Source: Chara braunii
Taxonomy: Eukaryota > Streptophyta > Charophyceae > Charales > Characeae
Reading direction: 5' to 3'
Length of the DNA stretch: 39,953 bases
Assembly: GCA_003427395.1 (NCBI GenBank)
Contig: BFEA01000038.1
Span: 133,592 to 173,544 of the forward strand
The notes below the pieces were generated by a model. It searched no databases. It was given only the letters and a program-made list of their open reading frames with translations, and was not told the origin of the DNA. The first letter of the stretch is position 1. Each line of letters starts with the position of its first letter. Made by a program: the position numbers and the translations under genes. Below, piece by piece: positions 19,413 through 29,686 of this stretch.

Positions 19413-19582
19413 AATGCGCGCACGCTAGAGACAGAGAGAGCTCACGCGCACGGGAGCGAGAGTGAGAGAGAGAGAGAGAGAGATATGTTTTTCTTGTTTG
19501 TTTGTGTTTACTTCTCCTTCGAACTTTGGGACGGATTTGGGAAAATTCTAAGGAGAAATAAACACACAGACAAAAACAAACG

Positions 19583-19645
<63 letters not shown>
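19160..19645. repeat. Microsatellite cluster: (GA)n, (CA)n, (CG)n, (CT)n
   Basis: (GA)n at about 19175-19260, a CACACACA then CGCGCGCG stretch at 19352-19390, (GA)n at 19391-19412 and 19465-19480, and (CT)n from 19587 to the gap. Two related non-repeat pieces (TTTGTCTGTTTGTGTTCATT near 19289, and TTGTTTGTTTGTGTTTACTT near 19493) show that a compound block was duplicated. Confidence 0.9.
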
Positions 19646-20558
19646 NNNNNNNNNNNNNNNNNNNNNNNNNNNNNNNNNNNNNNNNNNNNNNNNNNNNNNN
19701 NNNNNNNNNNNNNNNNNNNNNNNNNNNNNNNNNNNNNNNNNNNNNNNNNNNNNNNNNNNNNNNNNNNNNNNNNNNNNNNNNNNNNNNNNNNNNNNNNNNN
19801 NNNNNNNNNNNNNNNNNNNNNNNNNNNNNNNNNNNNNNNNNNNNNNNNNNNNNNNNNNNNNNNNNNNNNNNNNNNNNNNNNNNNNNNNNNNNNNNNNNNN
19901 NNNNNNNNNNNNNNNNNNNNNNNNNNNNNNNNNNNNNNNNNNNNNNNNNNNNNNNNNNNNNNNNNNNNNNNNNNNNNNNNNNNNNNNNNNNNNNNNNNNN
20001 NNNNNNNNNNNNNNNNNNNNNNNNNNNNNNNNNNNNNNNNNNNNNNNNNNNNNNNNNNNNNNNNNNNNNNNNNNNNNNNNNNNNNNNNNNNNNNNNNNNN
20101 NNNNNNNNNNNNNNNNNNNNNNNNNNNNNNNNNNNNNNNNNNNNNNNNNNNNNNNNNNNNNNNNNNNNNNNNNNNNNNNNNNNNNNNNNNNNNNNNNNNN
20201 NNNNNNNNNNNNNNNNNNNNNNNNNNNNNNNNNNNNNNNNNNNNNNNNNNNNNNNNNNNNNNNNNNNNNNNNNNNNNNNNNNNNNNNNNNNNNNNNNNNN
20301 NNNNNNNNNNNNNNNNNNNNNNNNNNNNNNNNNNNNNNNNNNNNNNNNNNNNNNNNNNNNNNNNNNNNNNNNNNNNNNNNNNNNNNNNNNNNNNNNNNNN
20401 NNNNNNNNNNNNNNNNNNNNNNNNNNNNNNNNNNNNNNNNNNNNNNNNNNNNNNNNNNNNNNNNNNNNNNNNNNNNNNNNNNNNNNNNNNNNNNNNNNNN
20501 NNNNNNNNNNNNNNNNNNNNNNNNNNNNNNNNNNNNNNNNNNNNNNNNNNNNNNNNNN
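19646..20558. other. Assembly gap (913 N)
   Basis: A run of N between (CT)n and (CA)n microsatellites. The true length and content are unknown. The long open frames that cross it are artefacts. Confidence 0.98.
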
Positions 20559-20589
<31 letters not shown>

Positions 20590-20780
20590 CCACCCACGCA
20601 CACACGCACCCACGCACACACCCACGCACACACGCACACGCACACACGCACGCACACGCACACACACACACATACACACACACACGCACACGCACACACG
20701 TACGACACACATACACACACACACGCACACGCACACACGCGTACGTGTGTCTGTACGTACATACGTGTACACAGACACAA
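20559..20780. repeat. (CA)n and CACG-type microsatellite
   Basis: CACACA with interspersed CACG and CACCC, grading into TACGTACATACGTGTAC. This is the far side of the gap; open frames are repeat-derived. Confidence 0.9.
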
Positions 20781-21859
20781 ATACGTGTGCGTGTCGACGA
20801 CGGGCTTATTGTGGAACAACAGAGAGAGTTGAGGAGGTACTTACCGCCTCCCGTCTCGACTCGTGGCCTCTCTCTCGCTTCCCTGTGGTCCCCCACCTCG
20901 TCTTCACCTCCCTCGCCCACTCTGACTCCACCTCCACCTCCACCTTCCCCCGAACCGCGTCCGTCTCGTCAAAGACACCCGTCGCGGTGCTGCCCCACCT
21001 TATCCCCCGTTGCCTTCCAGCAGTTCGTCCCCCCGGCGTCTGACGCTTGAATCCCGAATTAACGCAGACCACAGCGCCTATCAGGACTGTGTTGTCGGAA
21101 AATATAAAGTAAAACAAGGACCTGGTCCGCTGCCCGCATGCCAGAGACGCTGACCTAACCCCGAGCTGACCTACACCCCAGCTGATCTGGTCCCCTTGCT
21201 CGGTCCCATGCCTTCGCTTGTGCAAATGGGAAAGAAAACCGGAGGACTACCGCTTGACGCAAAGTTGCCGGCTTTGGACACCCGCGGGCATTGCTGCACA
21301 CACCAATGCATGGTAAGGATTACAGACACTGCCTGTGCCACCCAGGGGTTCAGTCCATGGTTGTTGTATGTCAGGTCTGGGCTATGTGGGGGTTTCTTGA
21401 GGAAACCCCTCTCTTGGTTCCTGGTTTGCTAAGGTTGCGTGTTCGAATCTGATCTGGTGGGATGCAGGCAGGGGTAGGATAGATCACATAAGTTGCTTAC
21501 CTTAGGGCTCTGCTATGCGGGGGGTAGGGCCGTGAGGTGAGATAGGTTAGGGGGGTGTCCTGTTGGGAGGGGATTAGGTAGGAGAGTCCTGAGATAGGCT
21601 GCCCTAGGAGATAAACTGATATATAGCCCTGCCAGAGGTTGAGGTATCAGGACGGTTGTGGGGCCTGTTACGTACTAATGACCTGTGACCGGTGCTGTTC
21701 GGGATGAGGGCCCTAGTAGGGATCTGGCGCTGACGACTCTCTTAGGGATAGAACAGGATGGATAGCCTGCCACCCACATTAACAAATAGCTTACGACCAA
21801 CAACGATCACAATAACAACCGAACAACCTAACAATAAGAACAGTAGTAACAACAGCAAT
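20781..21859. other. No recognisable gene; possible tRNA-like B box near 21430
   Basis: The first part (20870-21050) is C- and CCTC-rich. At about 21425-21445 GTTGCGTGTTCGAATCTG resembles a tRNA T-arm/B box, but no convincing A box or tRNA fold precedes it. The rest is G-rich on the plus strand (21500-21720) with no recognised coding region. Confidence 0.4.
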
Positions 21860-21885
21860 GCACACTGCGACAACCTAACAACAAC
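21860..21885 (+). repeat. 26-bp direct repeat abutting the 5' end of element 2
   Basis: Starts GCACACTGCGAC and ends CTAACAACAAC. It is repeated exactly at 34264-34289, just after the element's 3' end. See the matching entry there and the finding on the unusual flank duplication. Confidence 0.85.
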
Positions 21886-21886
21886 G

Positions 21887-23571
21887 TGACGAACTAGCTT
21901 CTGTAATGCGCGACTTTCTGCGCGAAGCGCTAAGCGGGGTCCCACGTCGATTGGACGGGTTGATGGAAAATTGCATGTGTGTCCTTGCTTTCTTCGTTGT
22001 TTCTTCGTTCGCGCACGAGGCCCTGATGACAGTTGGGGACAATTCGGGAATGCACGGGGAAAAGGGGGTGAAACTTGGTCGGATGGATGCGGAGTGCGCA
22101 CCGAGTGCGCGATTAATAAACGTTGACGTCGCTTCTTTTCTTTCGTTTTCCCTTCTTTTAATTTTGTTTTCTGGGGCGCTGCTCTGCGTGTTCGCGCGCT
22201 CTTTCTCGCTGCTGCGTCAGGACCTTGATTGATTGGCGCCTTAATCCTTTTGCAACTGTAATTTTGGGCGCACACTTTTGTAACTGTATCTTTCTGTTTC
22301 TTGCTTCTTATTCTTCCCGCCTCGTTTCTTCCTCTCTCCCCTCCNTNGCTNGGTAGNCGCGTTTGCATGTTCNGANNGATGCNTGGAGTTGGGTACGTCC
22401 CCCACGCNGCNGCCCGACCGTGCAAACGTAAGCACTCCCTTTCTCCCATCTATCTACGTCCTTGTAATTCCGTGTTCTTCGCGCATGCATGCACGCTATA
22501 AATTCCGGCTGCGCGATTAACTTTCTCTCTTAACAGTTGCTGGAAGCTCGGGGTTGCGCGATTGAGAGGGTCGGCACACGAGCGAAGTAAGAAGCGAGTG
22601 AAGTGGGAGTCGGGCGACCCGACGAGCTGGTGCCGAATGCGCGGGGTTGACGCGGGCCACGACGGACTGTGGGCGCGGAGCGAACCTGGCGGGCGCAGGA
22701 GGACTAAGCGGGGTGGCGGCTTCATGTGTTGGTGCGCGACGACGAACTGTCGGCATCGGAGAGAGAGAGAGAGGAGAGAGAGTTGAGGTTGAGGATGGAC
22801 ATGGATTTGCGCTTTTCTTTTCGGCCTTTTTTTTATCTGTGTATATAAATTTTGGTGTCGATTACGGGCAACTCGCCCTTGTCTTTGCGGCCATATACTC
22901 GTCCTGTTGTTCGATTTGATTCTTTTTTTTTGTATCGATGTTTTCTCCTTTTTTCGTTCCTTCTCCGGAATCCTCTTTCCCTTCGAACCCTCGTACATGA
23001 TGAATGAGAATGGAGATTGCATGTTGGCGTGATCAGTAGAGTGTGTTGGCTTGTCGAATCTTACGGGTAGTCTGGAGCGCACCATCCGACGTGCCATATG
23101 GGCACCTGCAAGTTCGATCCGAATGGAGCGCGGCTTACATGTGTCCATACCACTCGGACCCGCCAATCGCGTCTTGGCTAACGCTCGTAGTCAGCCCCTC
23201 ACTGAAGTAGGAGTCGATGTCAACCGGGATCGGGTTACCCATCACGCGTAAGTGCGCGTAAGTGCGACTTGTTCGCATCTCTCTTACGCACTTACGAGCC
23301 GAAGGCGTGGGCCCCAAGGACCGCCTCAACAGGCTCCCTAGAACTGGCGATCACGTCAGGATCGGATGGCCCCGCACAACCAGCGTGCAAGCCCGCGCCC
23401 GTAAATTTTTTCATTGCTCTATTGCATCTCTTCCCTGAACTCGGCCACAGAAGATCCCAGTTCCGACCTGGGACTTCAACCACCACTTTCCCAAAAATCC
23501 TTGGCACACCCCTCTTCGCACTTTCAGGCCCCCATCCCACTCCGATCAGGAAGTCGCGTCGGGCGTGAGGT
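21887..23571 (+). repeat. 5' LTR of element 2 (~1.7 kb)
   Basis: Near-identical in blocks to 31839-34252. Begins TGACGAACTAGC and ends just before the PBS. A TATA box TATAAA lies at 22497-22502 (TATAAA at 32637-32642 in the partner). Compared with the 3' LTR it lacks three segments (about 190, 60 and 490 bp). Ten ambiguous bases (22345-22411) sit where the partner LTR is fully resolved, which suggests mixing of repeat copies in assembly. Confidence 0.88.
23244..23297. repeat. LTR hairpin (GCGTAAGTGCG / CGCACTTACG)
   Basis: CGTAAGTGCGCGTAAGTGCG is followed 18 bases later by TTACGCACTTACGAG, forming a strong stem-loop. The 3' LTR has the same structure at 33441-33483 with one CGTAAGTGCG instead of two. 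It lies in the transcribed part of the LTR, downstream of the TATA box, so it would be present in element RNA. Its role is unknown. Confidence 0.7.
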
Positions 23572-23586
23572 TGGTATCGGAGCCCG
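23572..23586 (+). promoter_or_regulatory. Primer-binding site of element 2 (initiator Met tRNA)
   Basis: TGGTATCGGAGCCCG directly follows the 5' LTR. The first 12 bases match the plant initiator-Met PBS TGGTATCAGAGC with one difference, the same A-to-G change as in element 1. It starts minus-strand DNA synthesis. Confidence 0.88.
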
Positions 23587-23737
23587 ACACGTGGCTAAGC
23601 GATAGGGTCTGTAGACTCAATATTGGCTAAGGCGAGGCGATCTGGCTCCACGTAGCCGCCCTTCAGTTGGGGATACATGCCAACATAGTCCTGTAGCTAC
23701 ACGAAGCCGAACGTTTGCCACAAGGCAAGCAGGCGCC

Positions 23738-25585
23738 ATGGCTGCGGCCGCTGCTGCAGCAGCCGCTGTGGTGGTCAACCCCAACCAACAGCCTAACCCG
23801 CCTGCGCCGCCTGCACGAGTCCCTGCGGCTCCACCAGATCTTTATTTATTTGATCCAGCCCACCATCTCACTGGAGTATGGTTAGCCATGCTCCGAGCTC
23901 GGCGGTATACGAACGATGAAGCTCAGATCAACATCCCCGCGTGGATGGGGGGGGACGCCCATCATTGGTATAGCACTTATGTATGGGTGGATCTTCCCAC
24001 ATTCGAGCGGGATTTCATGAACCACTTCGATTATGTTCACCCCGAACAAGCACTCTATATGATCAAGGATCGAGTCCAGAAACCACTCGAATCCATTACC
24101 GAGTATCGGAACAGATTTCATCGAATGTTTGTAAAGACTGAGCGAGGCGAGCAGGTAGGTCGGGACCTGTTCATTGATGGACTACGTAACAGAGCGATTC
24201 GGGGGAAGCTACGTAAAAAATTATCTCCCATTAACCACACGCTGCAACAAATTATGGACGCTGCCGAAGAAATGGAGCTGAAGTTCGCAGTTAGCTTCTT
24301 AGAAAATGAGGATTATGGTAGAGAAGGAGACTCGTCAGAACTTGTGAAAGCAAGGGCGGAACTGGCCGCACTGCAAAACAAATTCGAAAACATGGGATTC
24401 GTAGCCGGATCCGTTACGTATGTAGAACAGGTGACATCGAGGACCGCACCATGTGGAGCGACTGTAAACAAGCAGATCTCGGTAATGGCGTCTCCAACCG
24501 TAACTCAGCCACCTCCACCGCCACCCACCATCGAGTCACCCGCAAGAGCGAATGAGTCTACTGCTATCTTGGAGCTAACTAAAACATTGGTTAGTCTAAT
24601 CCAAGAAAGCAAGAAGGAACAGCGAGAGCACAACGCCCGATTAGAAGCTATGATGCGGAATATGCGACCCATTGCGGTGCGAGCACCAATGCAGGGAGGC
24701 ATGGCTGCTGCACAAGTTGCAGCGAGGCCAGTCGGGACAGCGGCAAATGCCTGTTTTACATGTCATCAACCGAGACACTTGGCCCGAGATTGCCCCCATC
24801 GGGCCATGCTGCCTCGAGTCGGGGTCGCGCCTGCAGCTGCAGCTCCCATAGCTAACGGCCCAGGACGTGTAGGAGCCATGATGGATGATCAGGGGGGAAG
24901 TAATGGAATGATGATTTCCAGTGAGGAAGCAGCCGAGCTTATCCCGCTGGAGCAGTATGTATCACTAGGATACCCGGGGCTGGGAATGATTGGGACGATT
25001 CGACCGGAACTCGAGTCCAGAGATGTCGTCGAATGGCGGCCTTCGTCGAGCGAAATGGAGACGGGAGGCCCTACCTTTGTTACAGGGGAAATCGATGTCC
25101 TCGAGGTTACCCGAACACTAGATCATCGAATCCCTCTCCCAATCGGCCACCTACTCTCCATTTCGGAACAGGCGAACGAACGTATGATGCAGCATTGCAA
25201 AGCGAACCGGAAGCGATTCGCCCTTGCACGCGCAAAAGATCAGAAGGCGAAGGCGCCGACTTTGGAGGAAAAGGCGGACGTCGTCCCTGACGCCATCCGA
25301 GTCGGATTGATACAGAAAGATGACCACTTTCTTCGGATCAAGCCGATTCCGTGGAAGTCAGCCGAATGTGATATTGAAGTATGGGGAGTGCCGTATAGTG
25401 CGATCATAGATTCGGGAGCGGTTGTCCTAGCGATATCACTCCGAGTAGTCAAGAGAGCGGGTAGGAAGAATGATTTGATTATGCTAACCGAGAAGGACCA
25501 GCTCGTATCGACTGACGAGGAGAAGATCAAGACAGTAGGACGAATGACGAATGTCACGTTCCGATTGGGAAAGTGCATGCTTTAG
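23738..25585 (+). pseudogene. Gag and N-terminal protease part of element 2
   Basis: A 615-codon frame from an ATG in good context (GCGCCATGG). In order: an alanine run and Pro-rich N-terminus; a Gag core (AWMGGDAHHWYSTYVWVDLP, then FERDFMNHF and SITEYRNRFHRM); a proline run (PPPPPP); a Gln/Glu/Arg-rich helix; and a CCHC zinc knuckle CFTCHQPRHLARDC (24752-24793). A linker then leads to the aspartic-protease motif IIDSGA (Asp-Ser-Gly, 25409-25417). The frame stops at 25583 in the middle of the protease, whose second half continues in the -1 frame. Gag coats the RNA and the protease processes the polyprotein. Marked as a pseudogene because the frame breaks inside a domain. Confidence 0.88.
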
Positions 25586-26649
25586 GAGATGTTGTGGTGC
25601 TGGATGTGAATACGTATGACGTTCTTTTCGGGCTTCCTGCATTGGTGGCGCTGCGTGCTAATGTAGACTTCGAACGCCGATCCGTCATTCTCCGGAATAC
25701 CGGGGGAAAGCCGTATGTAATACCCATGAGACTAACTCTTCGAACGTCGGTTAAGGTAGTACCCCGAATTTCTCCGGAAACAATGGGAGCGCTCCGCATG
25801 GTCTCCTGGAGTGCACCTGTGGACGGAGGCCAATCATCGAACGACGCGGGGAGCGATGACGATGACGATTCAGTCGTTACACGGTTAGTACGGCAACGGA
25901 TTCACTACCCGTCGCCTCGCACTATTGCGCGTACCATGCATCTAACCGCACGGAATGCTCATATGATGATCATGGGAGAACCCCTCGTACAGATTTCGAG
26001 GTTGGTTGATTCCTTGGAACCCCCTCGGACCCTGTACGAAGGCGTATCTCCCCTTCTCCTTCGGTATAGTGACAAACGTTCCTTTTGTGATCTCACTGGC
26101 TTACCTCGATCCCTGCTTCAACCCGCAAAAAAGGTTCAGTTGTTGCGTTTGGGAGCCGAAGCAGGTTCTTTGGAACCCCCTCAGCGCATCGAGGCAAGAT
26201 CCGATGAACTCGGGATCAAAATCTCGCCCAAAAGCGTGCCCTGGCGAGACATCTGCGACGGGATAACCCCCGAAGGTCATACAGCGATCAGGGAGGAGGA
26301 AGCACAGATGGTGGCCACTGTGTTTTCTTGGAGATCGGATCACTCTTTTATATCTGCACCGCCGGAAACTACTCGGCGTATACACACGAAGCAGGTTAAC
26401 GTTCGGATTTTGGATCAAATGTATGAATTGCATGTGCCCCAGTATGTACCTGATGAGATCCATCGGCTGATCGCTGATATTTTAATAGAGTATCAAGGGG
26501 CGATTAGCGTGTCCGATGCCGATATTGGGTTATCTGTGGTCGTTCAGCATGCCGATTCAGACCGAGAATCATTCCCCGATCCACTGCAAGCCGTGTCGAT
26601 ACTCGTTGACAGAGCGCAAGACGACCTTGCAGCGAATCAGGGAATTTGA
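25573..26649 (+). pseudogene. Protease C-terminus and protease-RT linker of element 2
   Basis: Open in the -1 frame relative to gag. It begins HALGDVVVLDVNTYDVLFGL, the second half of a retropepsin-like fold (the DVLFGLPAL segment is typical of Ty3/gypsy protease ends). A ~270-residue linker follows with a DDDDD run, then LIEYQGAISVSD, the usual approach to RT. The frame returns to that of gag near 26560, before RT. The linker is long and has no other recognised domain. Confidence 0.8.
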
Positions 26650-27463
26650 GGCAAACGGATGGATTGAGCCTGCCACCGGTCCCTGGTCGTTCCCAGTTGT
26701 ATTGGTTCCTAAAAAGAACGGGTCATTCCGCATATGCATCGATTATCGAAANCTAAATGATATCACGATTAAAGATGTNTATCCCCTTCCCCGGATTGAT
26801 GATCTGCTTGATGCGATCGGGTGTGCTAACTACTTCAGCAAGTTCGACATTCGGCATGGGTTTCATCATATCTTGGTGAAGGAAGAAGATCGGCCCAAGA
26901 CCACCTTCGTTTTGTTTGAAGGCACGTGGCAGTGGGTTCGGTGCCCGATGGGAATCTGCAATGCGCCTGCCACGTTTCAGAGGGCGATGAACGTGACTTT
27001 TCAGAATTTCGTCAATAAGACACGGCTGACTTAGGGGATGATTAACTTTTGTGTCATTGTGTACATGGATGACATTCAAGTGTACTCGGACACGTTTCAC
27101 GGACATGCGCAGCACATCGAATGGACGTTGGGCGCGTTGAGAGACGCAGGTTTCAAGATTGCGCTGAGCGAGTTTTTCCTCCCGGAAATCTCGTTCTTGG
27201 GGTATGTGGTGACACGAGGAGGCCTGCGGCCGGACTCTCGAAAAGTCGCGGCGGTCAAAGAGGCCCCAGTTCTGACCTCACTGACGCAGGTTCGAGCCTT
27301 CTTGGGCCTGGCCTCGTATTACCGGCGGTTCATCAAGGGGTTCGTGGCTATAGCAAGGCCTCTGACAAACCTGCTGCGAAAAGAACAGCCCCTTCATTGG
27401 GATGACGAGTGCGACCAGGCCTTCGGGGACCTGAACGATGCTTCGTCACGGCCCCGATTCTGA
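26561..27463 (+). pseudogene. Reverse transcriptase of element 2
   Basis: RT motifs in order: [66 protein letters not shown] (first catalytic Asp), CPMGICNAPATFQRAMN, then a TAG at 27032-27034, YMDD (27062-27073; two catalytic Asp), FLGYVVTRGGLRPD and VRAFLGLASYYRRFIKGF. Two ambiguous bases (26752 and 26779) lie in conserved codons. The TAG just before YMDD would prevent a full product. Confidence 0.93.
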
Positions 27464-27981
27464 TTTGACCGGACCCCTCTTGGTAGTTTATTCTCATCAC
27501 CGACTGGCAGCCGGAGGCTATCTCGGCCATTTTGGCACAGAAGGGAAACGATGGGAAGGAGCATGTCATCGAGTACGCTTCCCGGACGGTGTCAGACGAG
27601 CGACGAAACGATTCCGCGCCACAAGGAGAATGCTATGCGGTAGTGTGGGGTATCCAGCACCTCCATCCGTATTTGTACGGTCAAAAGTTTCTGCTCGTCA
27701 CCGACCATGAACCTCTGTTGGCTCTGAAAAAGCTAACCGACTACACGGGCATGATCGGACGATGGGCAGTGCGGTTGCAAGAGTATGAATTTGACATTGC
27801 TCATCGAAAAACGGAGAGACACGGCAACGCCGACGGACTGACATGTTTGCACCGACCCGGTAAAGTACCAAAGGCGGAAGAAATCACACCGTGGAAGGAC
27901 CCGGACATCAATAACGGTCCAAAGTATGGAGAAGTTGTGATTATTCCACGTGGCAAGAAGTCGGTGAAGGGCAATGGGTGA
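27464..27981 (+). pseudogene. RNase H of element 2
   Basis: A frame change after GDLNDA leads into KEHVIEYASRTVSD, GECYAVVWGIQHLHPYLYG, VTDHEPLLALKK (an active-site Asp), RWAVRLQEYEFDIAHRKT and NADGLT (final Asp). This is a typical Ty3/gypsy RNase H. It degrades the RNA strand during reverse transcription. Its last codons overlap by eight bases the start of the frame that holds the PHD finger and integrase. Confidence 0.88.
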
Positions 27982-28051
27982 CGGAGGTAATGTCCAGATT
28001 CCCTCTCTTTCTTCCCCATCCTCTTCTTTCGCCTCCCTTCCTGACAAATTT

Positions 28052-28213
28052 TGCTATTTCTGCGAGGCAATCTCTCAAGTCTATTCCGTCCACATGTGTC
28101 CTAAAGGGAGGGGATATGTTGAATGGGTAGACTGTCGGAAATGTGTCGCACATGCTCATGGTGCGTGCATACAGTATCGGAGTAGTGATAGACCCTGGTT
28201 CTGTCCCTTATGT
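28052..28213 (+). pseudogene. PHD finger between RNase H and integrase of element 2
   Basis: In the frame opening at 27974, residues 27-80 read C-x2-C (CYFC), then after 23 residues WVDCRKC (C-x2-C), AHAHGAC (H-x2-C) and PWFCPLC (W-x-C-x2-C). This is the full C4HC3 order and spacing of a PHD finger, including the Trp two residues before the third Cys that forms part of the methyl-lysine cage in H3K4me3-binding PHD fingers. The integrase's own zinc-binding region is separate and lies ~95 residues downstream, so this is an added domain. A chromatin-targeting role is inference. The domain itself is intact; the polyprotein around it is broken. Confidence 0.85.
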
Positions 28214-29686
28214 CGCACTGACAAGATTCCGACGGAAGCCCGATTCCTCGATGCCACGTCGGAAGGCCCCGACAAAATTCAGAAATTTATAAGAGCGGAA
28301 GTCTGGACAGATGTCGCCTTGATAGCCACTGTGGTAGGGAACTCCCTCGAAACCTTCTCCAAGGAGGATCGGAGGAGAGCCAATGAAAGAGCACGGGATT
28401 ACCGATGGGTGGACGGACGATTAGAAAAGCGTAAAACAGACGACAGTGGGGCATGGTTAGTAGTTCCACACCTGTTTATGCGGTACGACTGGGTACGGAC
28501 AGCCCACGAGGAGACGGCGGCGCATTTTGCCGTGCGTATTACCGAAGCTGCGATTCACAGAAATCAATGGTACTGGTCCAATATCCGGGACGCCGTTAAA
28601 TTCATCATCCAACACTGCCAGGTCTGCGCTGCTGACAAGGCCCCAACCCAACCGCCTAGGTCGATAGTCCCAACGCTGGTTGAACGGCCGTTTTAGAGGG
28701 TTAGTATGGATACTACAAATATAGTGGTGCCCCCCGGACCGAATAGTTGCAACTGTTCAATTCTGCTGGTTTTCGTCGACCACTTTTCTAAGTGGATCGA
28801 GGCCTACCCCTGCAAGACATGACAAGCCGCGGAAATCGCGTGGTACGTCAACCGTTTTCTAGGCATGCACCAGGACACCGAAGAGATCCTGACCGACAAT
28901 GGGGTCGAATTTAGAGGAGAAGTCGAGAGGAACCTGGTCATACACGGCGTCTCCATACGGCACACGGCCCCGCACATATCCCAGTCTAACGGATTAGTGG
29001 AAAACACGAATAGGGTGATAAAAACGGCCTTGCGGCGGAATATTGCGGCACGTGACCCCTGACCCTGGCCTGATATTGTCGACCACATCTTGGCAGTCCA
29101 TCGCGGAACGCCCCACGAATCGACGGGCCTAAGCCCCTTCAAGTTGCGGACCAATAGTGTCGCGTGTGTGTCGATACCGAGCCTCCCCGACGAATCAGGA
29201 CTCAACCGACGCCCCATAAGGGCCACCGCTCGGGACAAAGCCAAAAGGCACCTGGAACTTATGGAGCGGTCCCTATCTAGACTGGCCCGGAAGCGACAAC
29301 GGTCCACCGAATTGGCCCATGGCCGACAGGTCTGGAGTTACGAGGCCCGGAACGGGAATGCGGGTCCCAGGACCCAGTATAAGTTAGGGGACATCGTGTA
29401 GGTAAGGAAATGTGCGCGCCAGGGTAAACTAGCGCCACGATTCTTCGGACAGTATCGAGTGATTGAACTCGGACCCAACGGCGTGGACACCGTGCACCTC
29501 GCTCCCGAGGTTTCCGGCAGTCGATCGGCTCGCCCGATCACACGCCACGTGTCCTATCTCCGTCTTCTTCCCTCTGTTCCGTCTCCTTCTACATCAACCT
29601 CTCCCGACGACGACTCTATCTCCTCTGCATCTCCTTCTCCTTCTCAATCTCTGTCGGATATGCCGTCACCCTCACCGTCGCCATGA
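28214..29686 (+). pseudogene. Integrase of element 2 with four internal stop codons
   Basis: Zinc-binding region: AHEETAAHFAVRI...CQVC (His, His, Cys, Cys; 28505-28627). Core: VSMDTT (first Asp, codon 28709), VFVDHFSKWIEAYP, ILTDNGVEF (second Asp, codon 28895) and SNGLVEN (Glu, codon 29000), giving D-x34-E. C-terminus: LAPRFFGQYRVIEL, a GPY/F-type module, then a Ser/Pro-rich tail ending at TGA 29684. Stops: TAG 28694, TGA 28820, TGA 29060 and TAG 29399. All pieces lie in the same frame, so inactivation here was by point mutations. No chromodomain follows. Confidence 0.9.

Noticed and set aside
19323-21050. Very long open frames across 19323-21050 and on the other strand
   Set aside because: They consist of microsatellite translation and the N gap.
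21425-21445. tRNA gene based on a B-box-like GTGTTCGAATCTG
   Set aside because: No matching A box or acceptor stem could be drawn.
25567-25585. GGGAAAG heptamer in the right register for programmed -1 frameshifting at the end of the gag frame
   Set aside because: The shift would fall in the middle of the protease domain. The downstream segment returns to the gag frame near 26560, so a pair of ordinary indels in a decayed copy explains it better. Other family copies would decide.
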